This document shows, in pieces, positions 10,651-21,544 of a stretch of DNA of 64,000 bases (within the stretch, counting starts at the first letter, position 1; the number at the start of each line of letters is the position of its first letter). Source of the stretch: Nelumbo lutea (lineage: Eukaryota > Streptophyta > Magnoliopsida > Proteales > Nelumbonaceae); assembly GCA_022828595.1 (NCBI GenBank), contig JAKGHH010000008.1, forward strand, positions 27,706,378-27,770,377. The letters are read 5' to 3'. Below the pieces are notes generated by a model. The model had not been told where the DNA came from. It searched no databases and saw only the letters and a program-made list of their open reading frames with translations. The position numbers and the translations under genes were made by a program.

Positions 10651-11769
10651 TTGGGTATGGAGGAGTTTTGGAAAGGTAGAAAACTAGAAATTTCCCAATT
10701 ATGCCATACAAGCCTTGCAGCCCCCAAAGTGAATTGGCAAGCTTTTATGTTGGTACCAAGGATTAAAATATCAATATGATATGCCCAATTGGACATGTAT
10801 CCCACAAGTCATGTGTATCGATACGATACAATTCCATATTAGGTTGTATTGCACCATATCAACGGATATAGTTTGATACATCAATGCCTAGTTCGACGAA
10901 TATGTATATTGACTATTTGTGGAATATTTTTAAACTTTAATAAAAATTGAAATTTATAGTTATATAAACTAAAATAAATAATTTAAGATTTAAATTTCTC
11001 CCAAAAGTTAAATAAAAACTAAAAATTACAAAAACAATTTATTTCATTTACCTTAAATGATTTATATGTTTTATTTTACCAATGAATTATATGTTAAAAA
11101 TGAAAACATATTTATTATTTGAAAATAGTTATTTTATTTATATAAAAATACTATATAAATAAATTTTCCCAACAAAGTTAATAAAAGTTAAAAAATATAT
11201 TTATAAAAAATGAAATAAATAATTTAGATTTATTTTTTCAAAAATTTAATAAAATTGAAAATTTCAGAAATAATTTATTTTATCTATCATAAATGATTTA
11301 CATGTTTTATTTTATAGTTATGTGTAAAATAAAACAATTATATGTGAAAAATGAAAACCTACTTATTATTTGAAAAAAAATAAGGTTGTTATTTATTTAA
11401 AAATACTAATAAATAAAATTTAACAAACGCTTAATAAAAATTGAAAATTATAATTATTAAAATTGGAATAGAGTGATAATTATTGTATGATTTGTACATG
11501 TTCTAAAGTCTTTATACTATGGCATATAATGTTTCTCTTCATATAGCCTATTAAAGTGTGCATCTCTCATGTGTTTATTCTTTATTCATAGATAACTCAT
11601 CTTTAGAATTAATGTTATTAATGCATTTATGTGATTTGTATCATTGTATGCATTTTCTTAGTGCATCCAAATGTTTTCATATCTTTTGCCCATATCCATG
11701 TGTTTCCAAAATGTATTTCTATTTATATCCAAATTGCCCAAAATACGGTATCTGATATGATGTGTTGCT
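10651..11769. other. AT-rich region, no gene recognised
   Basis: Strongly A+T-rich with ATAAATAATTTA-type short direct repeats (10920-11460) and a CGATACGATAC motif near 10820, similar to one near 54060. Probably old transposon sequence. The open frame at 11558-11755 has no domain. Confidence 0.4.
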
Positions 11770-13340
11770 CATTGTGACACTAGCAAGTGCACTAGCCGTT
11801 CAAGTAATAAAATAGTGAGTGAAGTATCGTTCCCACGAGGATTTAGGACACAATTACCAATACTAAATTGAGCACTTCTTATCTGATCAACAAATAAATC
11901 AAAACTTTAATGAAAGCTAAAAAAATCCTAAATTAAAATCTATCTAAATCATTGGTCCAATTGCCTTCAAATTAGGTTAGAAGAGTAAGCAGTAAATGTC
12001 AATCTTAGAATTCAGCAATCTATCAATTTGGATCATTCGAATAAATCATGATTGAGCCTTGGTTTGGTGAAACCCCAAAGTCATGAACAGCCTCTCTCAA
12101 GCGCATGTTCATCCTATGCATGAGTGACGGTTCTTCTATCTCTAGCAAGAATCTAATCCCCATGCATGCATTTCTTCAAACACTTCTAAGGCATCAATTC
12201 AAATCTGAATTGATCACCAACTGAATTGTGCAAGTTATCTCTAACCTTGCACTCAATTCAGTTCTTGAATAGTAGATCTGAATTCCTAGAGTCTCTCTCA
12301 AGCACTCTAGGAATTCCAAGCTGTAGATTAATTCGCCCAATCTGAAAATTGCAGATCTGAATTCTCTTTCAAGCAATTCAGATCTTGCAATCTCAGATCT
12401 GAGAATTCAGATCTGAGTTTTGAAGGTTAGTTGGCCGAATTGATCTGCAATAACACCCTTATTCAAGAAACTTCAAGTATAATTCATGACCATTTGAATG
12501 AATAAAAAAGAATTAGATTGCTGAACTGAAATTTTACAAGCTGAAATACATCAAGGAAGAATGGAAACAAGGAGAAAGAAGAAAGAAAATATAACAAAGA
12601 AACTGAATTCAAATCAAAAGAAAATGAAACTACAAATGATTTATTACAAAAGATCTTTGAATCACAAACCCTCAATTCGAACTCACCTTCTTCTTCTAGC
12701 TTGCTTGTCTTGAACTTCCTTCAGCCCTTCTTCTTCTTCTTCCTTGCGCCTAGCCTTCTTCTCTTCTCTTCTCTCAATGTGGCCGAACCTCTAAGAATGG
12801 GAGAGCCTTCCTCTCAAGCAATTGAACCACTTTCTCCCCTCCTAGAGGCCTCCTTATATAGTTTTTTCAAGGGGGCTCTTGCCCCTTCTTGAAGCCTCTA
12901 GAATGGGGTGTATTACACCCCTCATGAACCTTCTAGAGTGCTCCCTCCTTCTCTTCAAGAAACATCTAGGAGTTGCCGCCCCTAGCTCCCTTTGGGCTGC
13001 TATTTGGGCTACAATTTAGCTTGCTTTTGAGCTCATGTGGGCTACATTCTAGGCTGTTATTTGGGCTAAAAATGGGCTGGGCCGAAATTTTCTTCTTGCT
13101 AGGCTTCTTCCCTTGGGTTTTCCAAAGAGTTAGCTTGCACTACTTGGGCCGAATGAAACTCCCTTTCTCTCATGGCTGGGCCGGGCTGAACTTGATAAAT
13201 TTTGGACTTGCTTTTGCCTTCTTTTTGTTGATTTGGCTCCCCCTGAAATCTTTCTTGCAATCAAGCTAAAATAGGGCAAAATCTAATTAAACCAGCATAA
13301 AATTTCATGCAAAAGCCTCATAAAATATAGATAAATTGTA
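11770..13340. repeat. Unclassified retroelement-like repeat
   Basis: It begins with GCAAGTGCACTAGCC and the CGTTCCCACGAGG motif, a phrase often seen in plant LTR-element termini. It has repeated AGATCTGAATTC-type motifs at 12190-12420, a C/T-rich stretch at 12690-12790 and several GGGCT words at 12990-13080. No protein similarity was recognised and no long terminal repeats were paired, so the class remains open. Confidence 0.35.
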
Positions 13341-13655
13341 GGTTCATCATGATACTTATACTTTGATACTTAAGTGGTGTTTGATAACACTTTTCAGACC
13401 TCTGAAGTCTGAAAATGTTGTTTTCTAGACACTAGAGGTGTTTGGAAGTGTATCTGGATTTGGGTCTTAAATGAATTTTCAGATCTGAATTAATAAGACC
13501 TAGGCCAAGAACTAAACGTGATCAGACGCATCTCAAACCTAGCCAAAAGTCCAAAATACCCTTAATGATCTGAACTAAAGACGTGTTTCTCCATCCCATT
13601 GTTCATCTTCTCCACTTAACGCAACGATGAACCAACGGCAGCAAGTGACTCCTCC

Positions 13656-13660
<5 letters not shown>

Positions 13661-13710
<50 letters not shown>

Positions 13711-13752
13711 TCTTCTTCTTCTTCTTCTTCTTCTTCTTCTTCTTCTTCCTCT
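13661..13752. repeat. (TC)n followed by (TTC)n microsatellites
   Basis: About 47 bp of TC repeats run directly into about 45 bp of TTC repeats. Confidence 0.95.
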
Positions 13753-14347
13753 CTAGTTTCTCAACTTCCACCTTGTTTTTCATTTTCGATCGTCGTTGCA
13801 ACTCTTAGCAATGACAACTTATTTTCTCTCTCTTCCTCCCTCCCCTATTATAGTGATGTTACTAGCACTTCTTCAGGCCTTGGCCGCGATTTCTACTTGG
13901 ATCTCACCAAGGCTAGTTGCAAGGTCGTGGTCGATGTACAACAAAAAGATTGGTTGAAGGGCCTGTCTCAGAGCTGTTGCTGGAAAGATTGATGGAAAGA
14001 TCCTCATCAAAGAATGATTCAAATCTTCCTAGTCTCAGAAATGTTGTCATGAACATAGATTTGAACACTAAAGGGCTTTTTATTGAGGATCATTTTTCCA
14101 GATTTATGTTTAGAAGTGGAGGACTAGTTTCCCATAATATATTATTTTTATTAATTATTGAATATTTTATTTTTTATTAATTATTAACTATTTTATTACT
14201 TTTTTATTGGAATTTATTCATACTTTTCAATATTATTTTGATTTTAATAAATTATTTTTACTTTTTTATAATTTTTACCAAATAGTCTATTCTAAGGGTA
14301 AAATAGTAAAATTAGAGAACTTTAGATACTAAAAGTTTGATCCAACA

Positions 14348-15006
14348 TGATGGAGGGTGATTTGACCCGACCTCCTGAGCAGGTGACATGTGGACTTGAT
14401 TCGACGTAAGTGACAGCACAGCGCGACAACCTAGCTACTCGGTGCAGCAAGCTCACTAAAGCCCTCGCGGGCCAGCTCGCTACATGACAAACTCGCTACG
14501 GAACAAGTTCGCTATGGCACGAGCTCGAACACGTCGGTATGACAAAGGGGACACTCCAAGCTAAGTCTATCCCAGCTCGCAAGCTAGGACAATCAGCTCG
14601 TTCCAATCCTTAGGCAAAAGGGTCGTCTCAAAGACCTAACCGAATCACCTCGGGACGCCTCCAGTAGCTCGCTATTAAGCGACGCGGCGTTTTCAGGAAG
14701 TTTCTTATCTGGCAAGACCGTACCCGCCAGACTGCACCCACGTCTCTTGACTGACGGCGCAGTCTCTGCCAGCACCAGCGGTCTGCGCCCACGTCTCTCG
14801 ACAGATGGCGGCATGCCTGTCCTTTCCGGGTTGTGCCTTTCACTTGATTGGGCAGTACCCTGCAATGGTTACTTGCGCAGTCCTAGCAAATAACAGTTGC
14901 GACAAAGGGCCAAAGGCGGTCACGTCCGATTTGACAGGGCATCAGTATTAAAAGGACCCCGATCCCCAAGGAGCAAAGGTACTGAACTGGCGCCATCTAC
15001 GCTCTT

Positions 15007-15064
<58 letters not shown>

Positions 15065-15226
15065 ACACTCTACAGTTCTCTCAGAGTTCTAATTTAAGCA
15101 TCGGAGTGTTCCCACCGGGTGAGTTCCCCGGAAATTCTTCACTTTCCTCTTTGTCTCAGGTACTGTCCGTCACCAGCTAGGAGCCAGGTTTCCGCCAACT
15201 AGGAGTGTCCAGATTGTGCTGCATCA
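14348..15226. mobile_element. Solo LTR (879 bp)
   Basis: It begins TGATGGAGGG and ends GCTGCATCA, so the termini TGATG/CATCA are perfect inverted repeats with canonical TG...CA. The flanks carry an exact 5-bp target duplication CAACA (14343-14347 and 15227-15231). No internal retroelement sequence is present, which is the signature of recombination between two LTRs. A (TC)n tract lies at 15008-15061. Confidence 0.93.
15008..15061. repeat. (TC)n microsatellite in solo LTR
   Basis: About 54 bp of uninterrupted TC dinucleotides. Confidence 0.95.
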
Positions 15227-15384
15227 CAACACAAACGAATTTATCAGAGCCTCTAAAAGATAGAAAAACATCTATGCTTCTTTTTAGATTTCAAACACGA
15301 ATAATATATTAATAATTTTAACTTTTATAATTTTAGATTTATCAAACACCACCTTAATCGGTAGTATGAATATCAAGCATAATT

Positions 15385-16942
15385 GATGCCTTCATTTCTG
15401 CTTCTCAAAGGAGGTAAGCCGAACTTTGCTTTTGGTTCTAACTGTGGTGTGAGTCAGTCAAAGTATTTGATCTCATGTCACTTTTGACCGTAAACAAGAA
15501 CAGAAAAGAAAATTGAGACAAATAAGCTTAACATTGACATTTCTAAAAAAAAGAGAAAGGGACAGAGCAAATTCCAAATTGATTATGAAATTCACAAATA
15601 CATCCAGCTAATTAAACCTTTGTGGGCTATACGAAAATAAAACCTAGATATGATTATTGAGATAGCAAGCATCAACAGAATAGCGTAGAGGGAGAAATAA
15701 GTTCCTTACGAATTTCTATACATCAAAGCGAAATTGTTCCAATGTCCCTCACAAAAAGCCAATATTAATTCTTTTTCCTCCCTCCTCAACCCCGTATTAC
15801 TGTATTAGGATGGAATGGAGAACTTTGATGTATAGAGGAAAAATCCATTCTGCCAGAAAGACATACCCAGTTGTCTATCAACTGCTATCAGATTCAAACT
15901 GTTGTTGACCCGGCTGGTTGAACCAGTGATTCAGGTGACTGAGTGGGTCTGGATTTTAGCGGTTTGACCATGTCAACATGCGAACCATCTGTGTTGAACA
16001 GCCAAACCCGCCACCCAACCAGCTTTCTGCGTTGATAAATGATCCAGGTTTTAGTATTGGTTTACACTTTACACTAATATGCATGGCACCATTTTTGTTT
16101 TATTTCTTTTTTGTGCTTTAAATCAAGGTAAAATTTCACTTTAGTACCCCTAAACTTTGGGGATAGTGTCAAGTTAGTATCCGAACTTTCAATTAAACAT
16201 GTCAATGCAATACTTAAACTTTCAAAAAGTGTCAAGTTGGTCCCTACCGTTAATCAACCATCAGTTATCTATTGAAAATGTCAAAACTATCCTTCAGAAG
16301 AAGACACTGTTCATTATCTTCTACCTTAACACTGAACCAATTATCTTCAAAGAAAAAGAGAAAAAACATGAAATATGATAGAGGGAAACAATAACTGCAA
16401 ACAAAGAAATAACTAGACAAGAATGTGTTTCAGATCTAAGGTAGAAGACAATGACTTCCTTAGTCTAGAATCTCAAACATGCACCTCAACCAGTTCAGTC
16501 TCAAGCTAGAAGACAATGAACGGTGTCTTTTTCTAAAAGGTAGTTTTTGACATTTTCAACAGATAACTGATGGCCGATTAATGGCAAAAACCAACTTAAC
16601 ACTTTTTAAAAGTTTAGGTACTAACTTGACACTACTCCAAAGTTCAGGATACAAAAATGGAATTTTTCCTTAAATCAATGATACTGATATCAATGCTTGG
16701 CATGCTTACAGTGTATTATTCTATAGATTCATAATCATTAGATACATAGATCCCTGGGTATGTGCAAAAGATCAAGATGAAAAGGAGTTGGCTCTGTCAA
16801 AGGTAGACTGTTCAGTTTTGGCTTTGTGATTGATATATTTCAGTCATTTGGGGGTGGTGAGATGAAGAGGAAGTCCATCTCTTGCACTCAATGTCAAGCC
16901 AGAGGACACATGCCCTGTCCCATTTGTTCTAATTTTCCATAA
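15385..16942 (+). pseudogene. Truncated duplicate of the DnaJ-like zinc-finger gene
   Basis: Only the last 29 nt of exon 1 remain (15385-15413, followed by an intact GTAAG donor); the start codon and hydrophobic segment are missing. The exon 2 copy runs from about 16750 to the TAA at 16940-16942. Relative to 9322-9541 it has lost 27 nt including the first CxxC pair, and a TGT-to-TGA change destroys the next Cys. The CTQCQARG and CPIC motifs survive. Splice sites at both ends are preserved, consistent with a DNA-level duplication and not a retrocopy. Confidence 0.88.
16127..16669. mobile_element. Mutator-like MITE with long TIRs (543 bp)
   Basis: Inverted arms of roughly 200 bp begin GGTAAAATTTCACTTTAG at the left and GGAAAAATTCCATTTTTG (complement) at the right. 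A perfect 9-bp target duplication TTAAATCAA flanks them (16118-16126, 16670-16678). Long TIRs plus 9-bp duplication indicate a MULE. A diverged relative is at about 39430-39915. Confidence 0.93.
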
Positions 16943-17223
16943 ATTTGATCCCCAGACATCTCCTTCTCCCCTTAAAAGTATCAGTATCATATATAATCTA
17001 TTGGAACATTAACTTCTATACTATTGTTGTGATTTCTGATAAATGATATTTGAATGATTGAGTCATATAGTCAGTCAGTTACCGGTCTATTGAGTTCTAT
17101 GTTTCTTGGCTGGATCATGTGAAGGAGAGAATTATATAAACCATAATTTACTTCAATATACAATCAAAATATACCTGTTTAACCTGAACTTATAAAATAT
17201 GTGGAACACAGGAAAGTTCTCAA

Positions 17224-17592
17224 GGCTGTGTATGGAAAATGCAAATATGTAGAGTGTAAAATGGTCCATATAAATCACAAAATTGGGTTAGTTTTACACT
17301 GATAAATTTATCTTCTTACCAAACAGACTTTTAGATGTAATGGATGCAAAAATGAATTCCAATAAAACACCTTTTTATTTATCAAAAGCCCACTTTAATG
17401 CAAATTTAATTCTTTTTTAATGATGTACTTTACATCTTATTATCAATTAAATATGCATTAAAAAATGTGTTTTCTGTGATTTGTCAATGCATAAATGTAA
17501 TATTGTCAAACACAAGCAAAAGTGAACTAAAGTACAAATTTACCTGAACCAAATGCAGGATTTACACTTCATTTGCATCATTTCCAAATGCA
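17224..17592. mobile_element. MITE, GGCTG-CAAATATGTAG family
   Basis: Left end GGCTGTGTATGG and right end CCAAATGCAGCC. Internal landmarks GTCCATATAAAT, TTACCAAACAGAC and AAAAGCCCACTT are shared with 19115-19471, 19072-19777 and 51856-52110. It is absent from the matching position of block A (near 9940), so it inserted after the duplication or was lost there. Confidence 0.75.
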
Positions 17593-18430
17593 GCCTAGGA
17601 ATTTCTTAAAAGGTCCCTCACTAATTTTCTGATAAACCAAATAGAGTCTCAAATAGAAACTATCTTTTAAGTCTAGACCTTTCTTCATTAGAGGGTTGAA
17701 ATTTGTCAACCTACAAAGTTTCAAGTCACAAGCAGGCAACAACTCGCTGAAGATGTCATACCAGTGTCAATTCTACTCTTTTGGGCCATTTACTGGGTCA
17801 TCAGATAACGTAGATTATACCCAGGATCCAGACCCACATAGGGTTCATCTATTGTGTACTCGAAATAGTTCATTTAGAAATGGTTGGGAACTTGGGATCA
17901 AAATCATGCACTTTGGGTTGGAGTGTAATACAACTCCTAGTCCTACCAGTTTATCTTTCAACCTCCTCCTCATCATCATCCTTCCTTATCCCAAGTCCCA
18001 ACCATATGGGATCGGCTAGTGGGGTATGTATGAAATTGCACGAATAGATTCACAGATTGGTTGCTAATTTGATATTGATTGGGAACATGAATCTTATAGG
18101 CTGTAAGTTGTTTAAGGATCCGTCAATGGCTGTCTTTCTTTGTAATTGCATTGCCTGTGGGGATTAAAATTGTTCAGTTGATGACTACTTTCAATCTGCA
18201 GCCCAACTTCATTTGATGACCCAAAATGCTCAGTATCATGCAAGAAAATGCAGTTTTTTAGTGACAATTTTATATTTAATAAAAAAAAAAGAATTGAGAA
18301 CTAGAAAGACATGGTAGGAAATGCTGATTAAGAGAGCTTCACACCTCTTCCAATCTCTCTCCTTATCTTTAGGAAGAAATTCAGGCTCATTTTGGCCAGA
18401 AATAGATTCCACTAAGACCTCAAGAACCCA

Positions 18431-19071
18431 ACTACTGTTGCTGCCTTAGATTTGGAATTAATTGATTCCAAGACTTCTTTTCTAAGCTTCATCTGTGTTG
18501 TGTTTTGAGAAAACTAGTTACACATATCAATTATTGATTAGATATCGTAATGCTCTGTTCAGTTACAGTGGAGAATGGTCAATAATTGGGATGATCTCAA
18601 AGAAGAGAGAGAGAGAGAGAGGAGTTACAATTTGCAACAGCTTCTTAAGCTATTGTCGTGCCGTTCTCATTCTCAATTTTTCTTTCTCCAAAGAATTTAA
18701 TGGAACTTCAAATTTGGACCATTAAGAGCCATCACAACCACCCACCTAATCTAATGGTGTTGCTTTGATCCCATTTGTCTGTTCTGTCCAGTAGTCTTAA
18801 TATATCTTTGGAAAGTTAGAATAAATCAATTAACCCCATAACTCATGATTGAAACATGCATACAGGTTCTGCATTTTCCAGGCTTGTTGTCTTGTTATGG
18901 CCGTACCTCTTTTTTTCCAACTGTGAAAATGAATTCATAAATGGTTATAGACTAGATAAATATGGAATCAAATGCTAAGATCTATCTATAAAATCCATCC
19001 ACAACCAACTAATAGATTTATCTTTTCTGTCCACAACCAACTAATATCCAAGGGATTCTTTCGATCAACTA
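18431..19071. other. No gene recognised
   Basis: AT-rich intergenic sequence with a short GA run (18604-18622). The open frame at 18495-18725 has no domain. Confidence 0.4.
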
Positions 19072-19777
19072 GGCTGCGTTTATGCAAATATGTAGTGTAA
19101 AACGGTTCATATAAGGCTGTGTTTGGAAATGATGCAAATATGTAGTGTAAAACGGTCCATATAAATTGCAAAGTTGGGTTAGTTTTGCACTGAGAAATTT
19201 ACCTTCTTACCACTGTAATGGATGTAAACAAGAATTCCAATAAATCATATGCCTTTGTTTTTATCAAAAGCCCACTTGAATGCAAATTTACTTCTTTATT
19301 GATGTACTTTTACATCTTATTATCAATGTAAATATGAATCGGAAAATATGTTTTCTGTAATTTGTCAATGCATAAATGTAATGTTGCCAAACACAGTCCA
19401 AAATGAACCAAAGTGTAAATTTACCCTGAACCAGGATTTACACTCCATTTGCATCATTTCCAAATGCAGCCTAACTTGCAAAATTGGGTTAGTACAAATT
19501 TGACTTCTTACCAAACAGACTTTTAGATGTAATGGATGCAAACATGAATTGCAATAAAACATATGCATTTTTTTTTATCAAAAGCCCACTTGAATGCAAA
19601 TTTACTTATTTTTTATTGATGTACTTTTACATCTTATTATCAATGTAAATATGCATCGGTCTGTCATTCGTCAATGCATAAATGTAATGTTGCCAAATAC
19701 AGGCAAAAGTGAACCAGAGTGCAAATTTACCCTGAACCGGGATTTACGCTCCATTTGCATTGTTTCCAAACGCAGCC
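19072..19777. mobile_element. MITE split by a copy of its own family (outer element)
   Basis: The outer ends GGCTGCGTTT and CCAAACGCAGCC are matching inverted repeats. The left part stops at 19114 after CATATAA and resumes at 19472 with TAACTTGCAAAATTGGG, exactly where family members read through. Flanking trinucleotides are CTA and TTA. Confidence 0.82.
19115..19471. mobile_element. Inner MITE (357 bp) inserted in a sister copy
   Basis: Ends GGCTGTGTTTGGAAATGATG and CATCATTTCCAAATGCAGCC are inverted repeats, flanked by TAA at both sides (19112-19114, 19472-19474). It is nested inside 19072-19777. Confidence 0.88.
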
Positions 19778-21544
19778 TTAGAGACAATTCCCATGATCAA
19801 GTAGACATAAATCTATACTACTAGCAACCATATCTAAACATCTAACCTTGAATCTTAATTTTCGGTAGCCCATGATTTGAGATCAGTGATCTACCTAGAT
19901 TCTAATTCACTTTCTTTATACTACAACATTAAAACTTGAATACTATAATAATGATAAGTTTTCCGATATGAGCTACAAAATCATGTCTACCTGGTTTTCA
20001 TTCCTCTAAATGAACATCCTAGATTCATAGAAGCACCAAAAAACTGAAGAGCTCAAAGTAAAACAAGATAAAACAAATATAGAACAGAATATCACCATGT
20101 TAAACATCATTATCCTTTTGAACATTAAAGGTGTTACTTCAGAACAAAATAGTGATATCACCATGTTAAACATCATTCTCCTTAGATGTGTTACTTCAGA
20201 ACACAAGATGAGAGGAACCTTAAATATGCTAAGACATACCAAAAGATGTGAATATTACCAAAACAGAGGCACAAAGCTTTAGGTAGTAGATTACTTATAT
20301 GCAAAACAAAGGGGGGATGAGCCATGTAGAAAGATGATTTCTGTCACCCTTCATCCTCTTGCTTCCACATATTCCTCTTTTCATTATCAACCATCCAGCC
20401 AACTTCAGACCTGAGAACAATGAGGCTCAAACATGAACTTTTATGCATAATCAGGGTAAATAATCGGAGATCTCATACTCAGAAAGAATGTGGGAGTTGC
20501 AATCCATTGATTGGACCTATCATAAATTCCTAATTAATAAATACTTAGATTGGCACTTGCCAATGAATTGACTCTATCAAGCACCATATAGACTTAACTA
20601 ATATCAACTTGCAGATGCTATGGGAAATCATATGAACCCAAGCTAAGCAATGAATACAAGCTGGTGATCTAGGCAATAATTCAATTAATTTGCTTGTTCA
20701 AATATTTGGAGGATGACCTACAGTGGATATTCCTGAACCAAGATTTGACTATTGAAAACCCAATATCCAAAATCCATACATAGAAATAAGATACTTTGTT
20801 CAGCAAATAAACGTAATATGATCCATCTATAAAACACATCATTTTTCATGAGCAATAGATAAAAACCAAGTGGGTTTACCACATTAGGAATTCAATTTCT
20901 TGTTTCAATCAAGAAACAAATTTATTGAATAAGACCCAGAACTGATGGTGTTTTTGGCTCTGTTTGTTTGCTTTAGCTGGTTGTTTCTTGTTCTTTTCTT
21001 TTTTTATCTTTTCTGGTTGTACTCAAACCTTTTTTGTTCCTTTTCCGGGCTATGGCCTTTTTAGTGGAAAGTTTTATGATCTCTTCAAAAAAAAAAAAAA
21101 GCAAAAGAGTAGCCTACTAAGTCTTGGATTTCAATCAAGAAATATTTTACCCATAAATAGAAGTAAAAGAATAAGAACCAATTCCTAAATGAAGAATCGA
21201 ATGAAAAAATATAACAGGAAAACAAAATAGAGAATTTTGAAGTCCGTCCATCCCTAAGTATATTGGATAGAGTGGGGAATCCAAACCAGTTCAGCTAATT
21301 AATGCTCAGTTTATTCTTTAGCTAGAAAACATCAAAGTCCTCTTTATTAAACTGAGGTGGGGCTTGATGCAACTCTTAGAAATGGAAATTAAGATTTAAA
21401 CCTTATCATTGATCATTGTTCCTTCCCTAGTATGTTGCATAAAAAACAACAAAAAGACAACAGAGCAGAATGAAAAATAAGCCTATAGGCTGTTGACTTA
21501 GGCTTATAAATTATACCTCAAATTGATATTTCCACATTTGCTTG
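19778..21544. other. 3' flank of F-box gene 1; no gene seen
   Basis: Part of this flank (about 19960-20290) is paralogous to 37630-37890 downstream of F-box gene 2, with shared TCAGCTACAAAATCATG-like and AAAACAAGAT motifs. A local repeat of about 70 bp (ATCACCATGTTAAACATCATT) occurs at 20091 and 20158. Poly-A/T runs near 21060-21100 give a spurious frame. Confidence 0.5.

Larger units (their letters stand above)
13374..15354. mobile_element. Non-autonomous TIR element carrying a nested solo LTR
   Basis: The left end GTGGTGTTTGATAA and the right end TTATCAAACACCACCT are inverted repeats, with TAA/TTAA at both outer flanks. Without the LTR at 14348-15226 the element is about 1.1 kb. It contains a (TC)n tract and a (TTC)n tract (13661-13752). 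Open frames across these tracts encode low-complexity Ser/Leu or Arg-Glu runs and are not genes. Confidence 0.7.
15385..18430. repeat. Segmental duplication, block B
   Basis: Direct-orientation paralogue of 5229-10390. Homology begins abruptly inside exon 1 of the DnaJ-like gene and ends near the shared CCTCAAGAACCCA / CCCCAAGAACACA segment. Block B lacks the five intronic MITEs of block A but has its own MULE-like element (16127-16669) and MITE (17224-17592). Confidence 0.85.

Noticed and set aside
14593..14865. Minus-strand frames with Arg/Ala-rich text
   Set aside because: They lie wholly inside the solo LTR (14348-15226) and show no domain.
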